The position numbers and the translations under genes were made by a program. A stretch of DNA of 64,000 nucleotides, taken from contig NZ_CP027783.1 of NCBI RefSeq assembly GCF_003795125.1, positions 2,265,168-2,329,167 on the forward strand, written 5' to 3'. Shown one piece after another: positions 54,440 to 63,796 of this stretch (positions within the stretch are counted from its first letter, which is position 1; every line of letters starts with the position of its first letter). Under the pieces are notes generated by a model, which did not search any database, was not told where the DNA came from, and saw only the letters and a program-made list of their open reading frames with translations. The DNA comes from Tetragenococcus osmophilus. Lineage in GTDB: Bacteria > Bacillota > Bacilli > Lactobacillales > Enterococcaceae.

Positions 54440-54731
54440 CTTAAAAGTTCAAAAAGCATTATGCCCTCATTGAACTTTATGTGATACATTCCTGCAGCAA
54501 CCAATAAGACTGAGTTACTGTTTTCTTATATTTCCATATTAATTTATTATATGTCAAATTGATATTTCCAAAAGTAATTCAGTGTATATCTTTAATAAAT
54601 AAATTTATGCACTGCTTCAAACTACCAAATAAATTGACAAATAAAAGAGATTTAAAAAAATGAAGCTTTTTTTCTCAACTAGGTAAAAAAATTTAATACT
54701 TACAAATTAACCAGGTTCTATTCAATTATAT
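54440..54731. other. AT-rich intergenic stretch
   Basis: Contains one inverted repeat, AAAGTTCA/TGAACTTT (about 54447-54479), possibly a weak terminator for the small membrane gene. No gene or other motif was seen. Confidence 0.5.
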
Positions 54732-55628
54732 TTACAATAAATATTCACTAGTAACTTGTACTAGTTCCTCAATCACTTGTCTACCTGCTTCTTCTGTTTC
54801 ATTTTCATCAGAAAGTGCAACCGCAAGATAACTCTTATCTCCTTGAGTCACTTTTCCAATACTTGTGACAATCCATACGCCACTAACGCCATCGGTTAGC
54901 CAACCATTTTTAAAGGAAACGTCATCTGAACCGGCATATACACCCCAGCTTTGATCATCATCGATTTGTGTCATTAAATCAATGATATAATCTTGCGCCT
55001 CTTCTGTGATATATTCCGAAGGTAAATATAATTCTTTCAATAGTTTCATTTGGTCCTTGGCTGTCGTTGTACTGTTTCCCCAATTTCCTAAATTCACTGT
55101 AGTATCATTCATATCTAAGTCATCAAAAATCATTTGTAAAGACTCAAAACCGCCTAATGACTCATTTAAGAGAGCTGTTGTTGCTTCATTATCGCTACTT
55201 AGAATCATGTCAGACATGCGTTGGGCTTCCTCGTCTGTCAATTCTTCTTGCGCTGCTTCTTTTTCATGGAATAGCAACATGGCGACAGCGACTTTCACAA
55301 TACTTGCTGTTTCATAGATTTTATCTTCTTCATCATTAGTGTAGGAATAAGTTTTTTCTGTATCTAAATCGTAGACTCTATATTCTAAGGAGTTTGGGTA
55401 TTCTTCTGCTAGTTGATCCCCTTTTTCCTTTAACTCATCTTCGAGATTTTTCTCTTCTTTTTGTGGTCTTTCCGTTATTTCTTGACTTGAGGAACTCGGC
55501 ATTTCTTTTACTTCCTCTTGTTCAGAAGTCATAGAATTGAAGACCCAAAAGCCTAGAGTGACAAGAAGAACAACACCTAAGAGAATAAGTAAAATTTTTA
55601 TCAGTTTCTTCATTTTATTGACAAACAT
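54732..55628 (-). CDS. Class A beta-lactamase-like serine hydrolase, membrane-anchored
   Basis: About 298 residues. An uncleaved N-terminal membrane helix is followed by an acidic linker and a domain of the PF13354 type: S109-I-V-K112 (SxxK), SDN at 145-147, NLGNWGNSTTTAKDQMKLL, and FKNGWLTDGVSGVW where KTG is replaced by KNG. The missing Glu166-type loop and KNG suggest a DD-peptidase-like or non-lactamase role on the cell surface. ATG 55628 is used; ATG 55613 (MKKLIKILL) is possible and neither has a strong site. It follows asnB by 18 nt. Confidence 0.8.
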   Translation of the reverse strand: MFVNKMKKLIKILLILLGVVLLVTLGFWVFNSMTSEQEEVKEMPSSSSQEITERPQKEEKNLEDELKEKGDQLAEEYPNSLEYRVYDLDTEKTYSYTNDEEDKIYETASIVKVAVAMLLFHEKEAAQEELTDEEAQRMSDMILSSDNEATTALLNESLGGFESLQMIFDDLDMNDTTVNLGNWGNSTTTAKDQMKLLKELYLPSEYITEEAQDYIIDLMTQIDDDQSWGVYAGSDDVSFKNGWLTDGVSGVWIVTSIGKVTQGDKSYLAVALSDENETEEAGRQVIEELVQVTSEYLL

Positions 55629-55646
55629 CCATTCTTACTTTTTTTA

Positions 55647-57515
55647 TCAGTTCTTTTGATCTTCATCTACAAAATATACTTTATACCAGACAAGAAAAGA
55701 GTAGAGCGTCCAAATATGACGACGTGCATCAATTTCTTCTTGGTAATTTCGATCCAGCATATCTAAAATCTTATCTTGATCAAAGAATTCTGCCGCAAAA
55801 TCTGCCGCAAAGATCTCACGCACTTGTTTATAAAAACGTTCTTCATGCAACCAATCTTTAATAGGCACTGGGAAACCTAGTTTTTTTCGGTTAGCCCATT
55901 CTTCCGGTAAATGCCGGTTGGCAGCTTTGCGAAAGGCGTATTTAGTATTTTTACTGTTAAGTAGATATTTTGATGGAATCTTTTCCGCGACTTCCATTAA
56001 GCGAAGATCTAATAAAGGTGTGCGCGCTTCTAAGGAATGTGCCATCGTCATTTTATCTGCCTTTAATAAAATATCTTTTGGCATCCATTGGTGCATATCT
56101 AAATACTGCATCTTTTTTAGCTCGGGTAAATCGGGCACTTTTTCATATTGTTTTTTTACAATATCATGCACAGATTCACTTTGCTGATATTTCGGTTTTA
56201 AATATTCCCCAGACTCACTTTCTTCAAAAACTTTGGCTTGTCCGATAAAAAAATCTTCTGCGGGAGCTAGTGATTGATATAAGTGCAGTCTTCCGTGAAA
56301 GTTGCGCGCACTTTTTAACCGACTGGCTAAACGGAAACGTGAATTTTTTGGTAACTTTTTCAAACCTTGAGCAAACACACGGACCATTTTAGAGTTAGAG
56401 GAAAAACCATATTCTGTATAGCCTGCAAATAATTCGTCTGCACCTTCACCAGATAAGACAACTTTCACGTGTTCACTGGCTAATTTAGCTAAAAAGTAGA
56501 GCGGAACGCAAGAAGCGTTCGAGGAAGGTTCATCTAGATGGTATTGAATCGACGGAAAAGCATTAAAGGCTTCTTCCGATTCGATCACACGTGAGTAATT
56601 ACTTAAGTTTAGTATTTCAGTAAGTTTTTTTGCTTCAGATGATTCATTATAAGTATGTTCGCCAAAGCCAATCGAAAATGTATATTTAGGTTTAGTAATA
56701 GTGGTGACAAGACTAGAATCTACGCCACTCGAAAGAAAAGTACCGACTTCCACATCACTAACCAAGTGAGCTTCTGTTGTTTCTTGGACAGCTTTGTCAA
56801 TTTTATCCACAGCTTCTTCTTCAGTCATAGATTCTTCAGCATATTCCGTATCCCAGTATTGTGTAATTGTTAGCTCGCCATCTTTAACATAAAAATAATG
56901 TCCTTCTGGGACACGGTAAACATTTTTAAAAAATGTTTCATCTGTCGCGGGGTATTGAAAGGTCATATAAGGTTTTAGTGCGCCTGGATTGACCCTCTTT
57001 TCAAAGGCCGGATGGTCTAAAAAGCTTTTAATTTCAGAGCCAAATAGAAAAGTTTTATTTTTATGATAATAATACAACGGTTTAATCCCGAAGTGGTCCC
57101 GCGCACCAAATAATTCTTGCTTATCTCGGTCCCAAATCGCAAAGGCAAACATCCCTCGTAATTTTTTTACGATATCAGCGCCATATTCTTCATAACCATG
57201 CAAAATGACTTCAGTATCCGCATTGGTCGTAAAAGTATGGCCTTTAACTTGAAGATCATCTTGTAATTCCTGATAATTATAAATTTCACCATTAAAAATA
57301 ATAGCTTTTGAATCATTCTCATTAAAAATTGGCTGGTTACCGCATTTTAAATCAATAATGCTTAAGCGTCGAAAGCCCAAACCTACACCTTCATCCACAA
57401 ATTCCCCTGTATTATCAGGTCCTCTATGTACAATTCTTGCCATCATTTGGTCTAATTGTTCCGTTTTTTCATCTTTTGAATAAGTCGTGTTTACAAATCC
57501 AACAATACCACACAT
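55647..57515 (-). CDS. asnB: Asparagine synthase (glutamine-hydrolysing)
   Basis: 622 residues. The N-terminal nucleophile is Cys2 in MCGIVGFVN; the glutaminase domain has HRGPDNTGEF, RRLSIIDL, NGEIYNY. The synthetase domain has the PP-loop FLSSGVDSSLV, LSGEGADELFAGY, and a C-terminal KLGFPVPIKDW. Makes Asn from Asp, Gln and ATP; some homologues amidate peptidoglycan precursors. AAGGTGA precedes ATG 57515. An IS4 element has inserted 27 bp upstream, cutting off any native promoter. Confidence 0.94.
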   Translation of the reverse strand: MCGIVGFVNTTYSKDEKTEQLDQMMARIVHRGPDNTGEFVDEGVGLGFRRLSIIDLKCGNQPIFNENDSKAIIFNGEIYNYQELQDDLQVKGHTFTTNADTEVILHGYEEYGADIVKKLRGMFAFAIWDRDKQELFGARDHFGIKPLYYYHKNKTFLFGSEIKSFLDHPAFEKRVNPGALKPYMTFQYPATDETFFKNVYRVPEGHYFYVKDGELTITQYWDTEYAEESMTEEEAVDKIDKAVQETTEAHLVSDVEVGTFLSSGVDSSLVTTITKPKYTFSIGFGEHTYNESSEAKKLTEILNLSNYSRVIESEEAFNAFPSIQYHLDEPSSNASCVPLYFLAKLASEHVKVVLSGEGADELFAGYTEYGFSSNSKMVRVFAQGLKKLPKNSRFRLASRLKSARNFHGRLHLYQSLAPAEDFFIGQAKVFEESESGEYLKPKYQQSESVHDIVKKQYEKVPDLPELKKMQYLDMHQWMPKDILLKADKMTMAHSLEARTPLLDLRLMEVAEKIPSKYLLNSKNTKYAFRKAANRHLPEEWANRKKLGFPVPIKDWLHEERFYKQVREIFAADFAAEFFDQDKILDMLDRNYQEEIDARRHIWTLYSFLVWYKVYFVDEDQKN

Positions 57516-57541
57516 ATTTTATCTTCACCTTTTTATTATAA

Positions 57542-59062
57542 CTCAAGTTTCGCACACCAAATTCGGTAGATAAGCCTTGATATAATTGGGCAGCGTATCG
57601 ATCCAGAGCTGCAGTTGACTTTCAATGAAGTCTTGTAGTTTATGACTCGCTTTTTCACTGACTGCTTGCAAAATGTCCATTAGTTCTAATAAAGCCACCG
57701 ACCAGTCAAGTTCTTTTATTTGGTCAGCAAGTTCATAAAATAAGCCGCCTAAGGTCCGCTCGTCATTGGCACAGCGTTGTTGCCAACTTAATAAGATGTA
57801 GCGCGTGAACACAATGGTGGTATGACAAATCAAGGCTTGATAATTGCGCGTTTGGGTTTCTTGTGACAAATGAAGGAGAGATTTGGAAACTTTAAAGAAC
57901 GTTTCTATGTCCCAGCGAACCGAGTACGTCTTCACGATTTCTTGGGATGACAAAGTCAGGTCATCTGTCATAAGGGCTAACCAAGCACTTTGGTTATTCC
58001 GATTTTTGACAAAAACGATTTTGACGGGGGTCTTCCCGCTGCTTGGCTGAACAATAATAGAGGAAATGATGGCTTCTTGACAGTATTCCTTTATTGACTT
58101 TTGGTAGAGTTCGCTTAATTTATATAAACGTCTTTGATAAAAATATTGGGTTTTGCCATTTTTTGCCATACCTAGGGTATGGATGCCTAAATCATGCAAA
58201 CGATCGATCATTTTAGGAGAGGTAAACCATTTATCCATTAACACATGACTGGCGTAAACGCCTTGATCAAGGGCTCTTTGCACCATCTCAATGGCCACAT
58301 CAGGCATAGATCGTTGGGCTTCTTTGAAGCGTTTTGCCCCACTCGTTCTTTGATCACTTTCCGCTTGTTTTTGATTGACTTGGTTTTTGCCTGAAAGCAA
58401 TCCAAAATCAATAGGAATAAAAGAGTACCCATCAGAAAAGCCTAAAGTTAGCATGCGATAGCCTTTATAACCTTTTTGTAAAGCATGATCCCAAAGGCGC
58501 GCCAAACCAGGCACTTTCTGACTTCGATTTCGATAGAGCGTTGAGTCATCCAAAACAAGCGTACGTAGATGGGTACTTGGATCTGTTAATCGATGGATCT
58601 TTTCGATCACAGAAGCACTAAAACGAAGCAGAAAGCTACGCCAATTATTGTGCGGATCGTTCATCAAACGGTAAACGGTATCTTTCTTCATATATTGATC
58701 TGCTTCACGTCCGCTGAGGACTTGGTTCAAGGTCTTGCCCTTAAACACTAAACTGAAAAGAAAAGTAAAAATAATGGCGGGAGAATAGCCTTTTTGCTTA
58801 CAAATAGAGGTTTGTCGTAAACATTTCAGGACGTTCAGTTCAGAAAAAATTGCGTTCATTTCATTTGGTAATTGATTTTTGATGTTTTTTAAGTGTATCA
58901 TAAGAGCAAGAACTCCTTGTTTTTAGATTTGTCGTTAAATCCATTATAAAACAAAAGGAGTTCTTTTTGTATCCTTTGAACAAAAGTCAAGCGAACCATT
59001 ATTTTACTATCAGCGTTGTTCTATCAAAGGGACATCATCATTTTGGGTATGCGAAACTTGAG
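57542..59062 (-). mobile_element. IS4-family insertion sequence
   Basis: 1521 bp. Inverted repeats CTCAAGTTTCGCA at both ends (the right copy at 59050-59062 in inversion). TTATAA flanks both sides (57536-57541 and 59063-59068) as a probable target duplication; since TTATAA is itself palindromic the exact boundary is uncertain by a few bases. Confidence 0.87.
57543..58901 (-). CDS. IS4-family transposase
   Basis: 452 residues. DDE_Tnp_1 core: LVLDDSTLYRNRS (first Asp), VLMDKWFTSPKMIDRL (second Asp) and the Y-R-E signature YSVRWDIETFFKVSKSLLHL. An N-terminal helical region (KGYSPAIIFTFLFSLVFKGKTLNQVL) precedes it. The stop codon lies within the terminal repeat. Intact. Confidence 0.93.
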   Translation of the reverse strand: MIHLKNIKNQLPNEMNAIFSELNVLKCLRQTSICKQKGYSPAIIFTFLFSLVFKGKTLNQVLSGREADQYMKKDTVYRLMNDPHNNWRSFLLRFSASVIEKIHRLTDPSTHLRTLVLDDSTLYRNRSQKVPGLARLWDHALQKGYKGYRMLTLGFSDGYSFIPIDFGLLSGKNQVNQKQAESDQRTSGAKRFKEAQRSMPDVAIEMVQRALDQGVYASHVLMDKWFTSPKMIDRLHDLGIHTLGMAKNGKTQYFYQRRLYKLSELYQKSIKEYCQEAIISSIIVQPSSGKTPVKIVFVKNRNNQSAWLALMTDDLTLSSQEIVKTYSVRWDIETFFKVSKSLLHLSQETQTRNYQALICHTTIVFTRYILLSWQQRCANDERTLGGLFYELADQIKELDWSVALLELMDILQAVSEKASHKLQDFIESQLQLWIDTLPNYIKAYLPNLVCET

Positions 59063-59129
59063 TTATAATTTTATAATTATATTTTATATAAACTTTATCA
59101 TATTACATGATATTATTAAAACAATAATT

Positions 59130-60469
59130 GAGAGTGTAAAATATTTTGTGTAAATAGAGAAAATACCATACAAAAAAGGAAGTCCTTTCTGTAGAATAAA
59201 GTTAACGACAACTAACTCACAGAAAAGAGGACTTCCCTATGAATGATTTTACTACAGATATTTTACAAACACTAGTAAATAAAGGCGATTTGAACGAATG
59301 CTTTCGTTCCCACCTGGAAAACGCAGTCAATGTACTCCTTAAGACCGAACTAACGGCTTTTCTGGATTACGAAAAATATGAACGAGCAGGGTTCAATTCT
59401 GGCAATTCAAGAAACGGGGCTTACCAACGAACGATCAAAACAGAGTATGGCGAATTGTCATTGGAAATTCCTCGAGATCGCAATGGGGAGTTTAAACAAC
59501 AGACATTGCCAACTTATAAAAGATCCAATGATACATTAGAAACAACGATCATTCATCTGTTTGAAAATGGGGTAACGATGTCAGAGATCGCCCAATTAAT
59601 TGAGAAAATGTACGGACATCATTATACGCCCCAAACGATATCCAATATGACAAAAGCCCTAACAGAAGAAGTTCAAGCGTTTAAAACTAGAGCGTTACAC
59701 CAGGAATATGTTGCTGTTTTTATGGACGCGACCTACATTCCTTTAAAACGACAAACCGTAGCCAAAGAAGCCGTTTATATTGCTATTGGGATTCGAGAAG
59801 ACGGTACCAAAGAAGTCCTGGGCTACACGATTGCGCCGACAGAATCCCTAGCTATTTGGGAAGAACTATTACAAGATATTCACGCCAGAGTCGTTCAAGA
59901 TGTACTGCTTTTTATCACAGACGGTCTAAAAGGCATGAAAGAGAAGATTCATCAAATCTATCCTCAAGCCCAGTATCAACACTGTTGTGTCCATGTCTCT
60001 CGTAATCTGGCACATAAAGTACGGGTCAAAGATCGAAAAGAAATCTGTGAGGACTTTAAGACGGTTTATCAAGCAAGCACCAAAGAAGAAGCCCTACGCT
60101 GTCTAACCTATATGACGGATAAATGGCAGAAAGCTTATCCCAAAATGATGCAGTCGCTTCTAGCAAATCAAGACTTATTGACGTTCTATGAATTTCCTCC
60201 AAGTATCCGTCGTACCCTTTATTCAACGAATTTAATTGAATCTTTCAATAAGCAAATTAAAAAATACAGTCACAGAAAAGAGCAATTTCAAAATGAAGAA
60301 TCTTTAGAACGTTTCCTTGTTTCTATCTTTGACCATTATAATCAAAAGTTTTTAAACCGAAGCCATAAGGGCTTCCAACAAGTGACCGATACCTTAGCTT
60401 CGATGTTTACAGAATAACGAATTGTTTTACAGAAGGGCAACTCATTTACACAAAATTATTGACGCTCCC
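59130..60469 (+). mobile_element. IS256-family insertion sequence, complete
   Basis: 1340 bp. Terminal repeats GAGAGTGTAAAA and GGGAGCGTCAAT share a TTTTGTGTAAAT core. A perfect 8-bp direct repeat CAATAATT flanks it (59122-59129 and 60470-60477), as expected for IS256. Confidence 0.95.
59239..60417 (+). CDS. IS256-family (mutator) transposase
   Basis: 392 residues. Mutator-type DDE: VAVFMDATYIPLK (Asp), VLLFITDGLKGMKE (Asp) and STNLIESFNKQIKK (Glu), with the CxxH feature in HCCVHVSRN. AAAGAGGA region before ATG 59239. Intact. Confidence 0.95.
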   Translation: MNDFTTDILQTLVNKGDLNECFRSHLENAVNVLLKTELTAFLDYEKYERAGFNSGNSRNGAYQRTIKTEYGELSLEIPRDRNGEFKQQTLPTYKRSNDTLETTIIHLFENGVTMSEIAQLIEKMYGHHYTPQTISNMTKALTEEVQAFKTRALHQEYVAVFMDATYIPLKRQTVAKEAVYIAIGIREDGTKEVLGYTIAPTESLAIWEELLQDIHARVVQDVLLFITDGLKGMKEKIHQIYPQAQYQHCCVHVSRNLAHKVRVKDRKEICEDFKTVYQASTKEEALRCLTYMTDKWQKAYPKMMQSLLANQDLLTFYEFPPSIRRTLYSTNLIESFNKQIKKYSHRKEQFQNEESLERFLVSIFDHYNQKFLNRSHKGFQQVTDTLASMFTE

Positions 60470-60477
60470 CAATAATT

Positions 60478-60658
60478 TTCAAATAATTAAAAGAAAGAAG
60501 ATGATTTATCTATTATATTATAAATATAGATTGAATTTTATGTCCTAGTAAACCTTTTTTATAGTTTTTTCAAGGCGATATATACTTTTTGATAAAATTT
60601 ATAAAAAATAAATACTTAAATCCATAGTGACATAAAAAAACTACTAAAAATTTATTAA
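60478..60658. other. AT-rich spacer between IS256 and intron 3
   Basis: 181 bp, very AT-rich, without ORF, hairpin or repeat that I could recognise. Confidence 0.6.
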
Positions 60659-62546
60659 ATAGGGTAGAGGGGAAATAAATTTCCGCCCCTCCCGTCGCAC
60701 CGTACGTACGGTCCTCGTATACGGCGCTACATTTGTACTGTTTTCACGCTTTATTTAGATAGTAGGATAAAGGATCAACCAATCCAGGTCGATCCTTTTT
60801 CTTTATGGCTAAAACTTTCGGACTTAACGTAAAGTTGACAACGTCCATCCCGCATTTCCTATACCAACCTAATCTAGAATTAGCGACCTTATAAATGTCT
60901 TCTTTCTTGAAATGACACTTGAATAGTCGATTCAATTGTTGTAAATTCATATAGATTCGTCGCGGAAGTTTCCATTGCTTTATAATAATGACACGGACTT
61001 TATGTCGTAACCATTGACCAAACTTCGCTAGATAGGTTTTCATACTGCCGATACGGTAGTAATTGATCCAGCCTCTTATAATCTGGTTCAGCTTTGTAAA
61101 TGTCACAGCTAAAGGTCGCGACACGGCATGTTTCCTTTTAAGAACTTCTTTGGTTTTGTCATAGAGTTTTGTTTTACTGACTTTACTCGGTTTACACTGC
61201 CAACCTTTTTGGTTCTTCCAAAAGGTAAATCCTAAAAATTGACTTTGTGTCGGTCGTACGACCTTAGTTTTTGTGACATTGACTTGCAAGAATAGTTTTC
61301 TTTCAATCCAACCAGTAATAGATTTCATCACTCGATTGGCTGCCATCTCGCTTTTGACAAAAATATCCGTATCATCCGCGTAACGAACGAAATGCAGCCC
61401 CCTTGCTTCTAATTCTTTATCCAGTTTATCCAGATAAATATTCGCTAAAACTGGGCTTAACGGACCTCCTTGCGGAACTCCGGTTTCGTTCGGGCTAACG
61501 AAGCCATTCTCCATAATACCTGCTTTTAAGAAAACACGTATTAAATGAAGGGTTTCTCTATCTTTGACCCGTTCTCTAAGGGTCGAGATTAATTGATCAT
61601 GATTAACTGTATCAAAATATTTCTCAATATCCATATCAATGAGCCATTCATAGCCTTCATTCAAGTAATCAAGGACTTTTTCAATCGCTTGATGAGCACT
61701 TCGACCCGGGCGGAAACCATAACTGGTTTCACTGAAGTGGACATCGAAGATGCGACTTAATTGTTGCGCAGTTGCCTGTTGCACCACACGGTCCACCACA
61801 CTTGGAATCCCTAAAGGTCTTTGCTTCCCATCAGATTTAGGGATATAAACTCTTTTAACCGCCTTTGGTCGGTAGGTCATCGACCGAATCTCCTGAACAA
61901 GGGTATGTCCATGTTGATAGAAATAATGATCGAGTTCATCGACTGTCATCTCATCAACACCCGGAGCCCCTTTATTCTTTTTGACCTGTTCGATGGCTTG
62001 CGTGATATTTTGATGACTCGTAATCTTTTCAATGAATCTCATGCGCTGTTCCTCCTCTAGTCGTAGATTTATCCAAGACCGCCCCCACTATCTTTCCCAT
62101 CAATAGTTACGTTCTATTATTCTAGGGTATCCTCGTTTTCGGACTCCTTGGACATTTTCTTCTAGCGATTCACACTATACAAACATTCGGCCCTTTACTA
62201 CCTAAACAGTAGCTACTATGGCCTCAGCTGACTTCTTACGACAAACCTTTTTCGACCGTTCGTTCACAAACGTCCGTAAGAGCTCCCAGGGTAAGACATT
62301 TATCTTTCTCTCCATAACCTCTTGATTTACTGTCTTGGTTTTACGTTTACCTTTTGGACTTCAGCTCGATATGCAGCCTTATCCACCATTTAGCCTCATC
62401 AAGTTCCTGTTCGTAGGCTTGAAAGATTTGCGACACCACTTCCTTCACCCCATCATCACTGATTTCAGCTTGTGGCTCGCTACGCTTGGCGGTAACTACC
62501 TGCGACTGGACTTTCACCAGCTAGATAAATGCCATGCCTGGCACAC
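60659..62546 (-). mobile_element. Group II intron copy 3 (IIC type)
   Basis: 1888 bp, 5' end GTGTGCC at 62546, 3' end CCCTAT at 60659, nearly identical to copy 1. The upstream exon ends in the ccpA terminator 6 nt before the splice site. It has the same orientation as copy 2. Confidence 0.93.
60744..62042 (-). CDS. ltrA: Group II intron reverse transcriptase/maturase, copy 3
   Basis: 432 residues with YADD, complete RT blocks and the maturase domain. It differs from copy 1 at three positions that I noticed (EMTVDEL, FLQVNV, LFKCHF). Presumably functional. Confidence 0.95.
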   Translation of the reverse strand: MRFIEKITSHQNITQAIEQVKKNKGAPGVDEMTVDELDHYFYQHGHTLVQEIRSMTYRPKAVKRVYIPKSDGKQRPLGIPSVVDRVVQQATAQQLSRIFDVHFSETSYGFRPGRSAHQAIEKVLDYLNEGYEWLIDMDIEKYFDTVNHDQLISTLRERVKDRETLHLIRVFLKAGIMENGFVSPNETGVPQGGPLSPVLANIYLDKLDKELEARGLHFVRYADDTDIFVKSEMAANRVMKSITGWIERKLFLQVNVTKTKVVRPTQSQFLGFTFWKNQKGWQCKPSKVSKTKLYDKTKEVLKRKHAVSRPLAVTFTKLNQIIRGWINYYRIGSMKTYLAKFGQWLRHKVRVIIIKQWKLPRRIYMNLQQLNRLFKCHFKKEDIYKVANSRLGWYRKCGMDVVNFTLSPKVLAIKKKDRPGLVDPLSYYLNKA

Positions 62547-62552
62547 ACATAA

Positions 62553-62583
62553 AAAAAACGCCTCAGTAACTGAGACGTTTTTT
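62553..62583 (-). terminator. ccpA terminator
   Basis: AAAAAACG-CTCAG pairs with CTGAG-CGTTTTTT, with one mismatch and a TAA loop; the minus-strand T-run leads to the intron. Confidence 0.85.
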
Positions 62584-62602
62584 AGTATTTATTATCTAAT
62601 AT

Positions 62603-63604
62603 TTATTTAGTTGAACCTTTTTCCATAATTGTTGATGGAAGTACGATTGTTTTTTGTTCGATTTCTTCTCTGTTCATCAATTTCGTTAACAAGCGCATTG
62701 CAACAGCGCCAATGTCATAAAGTGGTTGAGCAATACTTGATAAACGTGGACGCGCTACATCAGTTAACAAGGAATTGTTACTAGTGATAATTTCAAAGTC
62801 ATCAGGAACACTAATACCTTGATCATATAAACCGTCTAAAATACCGATAGCCAATTCATCATCAGTAACGTAAGCAGCTGTAGCTCCACTATTTAAAACA
62901 CGATCTACCAATGCTAGACCATCTTTAAAATTATATGGTGATTCAAAAATCAAGCCTTCATTATATTCCAAATTATTTTCTTTTAACGCTTCTTTATAGC
63001 CAGTAAGACGGTTTTGACCATTAATAGCATCAATTAATGCTCCACTGATAAAGGCAATTCTCTCATGATTATTTTTAGCTAAAAGAGAGACTGCTTCTTT
63101 TGCTGCTTCTTTGTAATCAATATTTACGCTACCAACTTGTTCATCTGGATCGATCGAGCCAGCCAAAACTACGGATGTTTTTGAACGAGAAAATTCTGCA
63201 CGAACTTCGTCTGTAATACGATGTCCCATAAAGATAATCCCATCTACTTGTTTAGCTAGTAGATTATTTAACACTTGTACTTCTTTTGCACTATCACCGT
63301 CTGAATTGGCCAATATAATATTATATTTATACATTGTTGCCACATCATCAATTCCACGTGCTAATGAAGAAAAGAACATATTACTAACATCTGGAATGAT
63401 AACACCAATTGTTGTGGTCTTCTTACTAGCTAAGCCACGAGCTACAGCGTTTGGACGATAATCAAGGTCATCAATCACTTCTAACACTTTTTTGCGAGTT
63501 GCCGGTTTTACATTTGGATTACCATTAACGACCCTTGAGACCGTTGCCATAGAGACATTTGCTTCCCGAGCTACGTCATAAATTGTAATTGTCTGTTTTT
63601 CCAT
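62603..63604 (-). CDS. ccpA: Catabolite control protein A
   Basis: 333 residues from ATG 63604 (AGGAGAT 6 nt upstream). LacI-type HTH: TITIYDVAREANVSMATVSRVVNGNPNVKPATRKKV, hinge YRPNAVARGLASKKT, and a periplasmic-binding-like core with IGVIIPDVSNMFFSSLARGIDD. With phosphorylated HPr it represses or activates carbon catabolite genes through cre sites. It is divergent from pepQ, as in other lactic acid bacteria. Confidence 0.95.
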   Translation of the reverse strand: MEKQTITIYDVAREANVSMATVSRVVNGNPNVKPATRKKVLEVIDDLDYRPNAVARGLASKKTTTIGVIIPDVSNMFFSSLARGIDDVATMYKYNIILANSDGDSAKEVQVLNNLLAKQVDGIIFMGHRITDEVRAEFSRSKTSVVLAGSIDPDEQVGSVNIDYKEAAKEAVSLLAKNNHERIAFISGALIDAINGQNRLTGYKEALKENNLEYNEGLIFESPYNFKDGLALVDRVLNSGATAAYVTDDELAIGILDGLYDQGISVPDDFEIITSNNSLLTDVARPRLSSIAQPLYDIGAVAMRLLTKLMNREEIEQKTIVLPSTIMEKGSTK

Positions 63605-63660
63605 ATTTAAATCTCCTATCAATTTTTATTTTCTGAAAATCTCTTTTTCATTTCTTTTCT

Positions 63661-63698
63661 AGCATAGCAAATTTAAATTAAAGGTGCAACCGTTTTAC
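63661..63698 (-). promoter_or_regulatory. ccpA promoter with overlapping cre-like site
   Basis: Minus strand TTGCAC (63689-63684), 17 bp, TATGCT (63666-63661). The plus-strand TGCAACCGTTTTAC (63685-63698) fits the cre pattern TGNAANCGNNNNCA except for its last two bases and overlaps the -35, consistent with autoregulation. Confidence 0.55.
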
Positions 63699-63700
63699 TT

Positions 63701-63716
63701 CATTTTCATGAAAATG
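63701..63716. promoter_or_regulatory. 16-bp palindrome between ccpA and pepQ
   Basis: CATTTTCATGAAAATG is perfectly palindromic and 2 bp from the cre-like site. It may be an additional operator. Confidence 0.35.
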
Positions 63717-63796
63717 CTTTTTTCTTAAACAAATTTTAGAAATTCTTTTGTAAGAATGCTAAAATAAAAATAACTAAGTTAGAAAGAAGGCTCTTT

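Noticed and set aside
54732..55628. True beta-lactamase resistance gene
   Set aside because: KTG is replaced by KNG and no clear Glu166-type loop is visible; the protein is membrane-anchored with an acidic linker and fits the broader serine-hydrolase family better.
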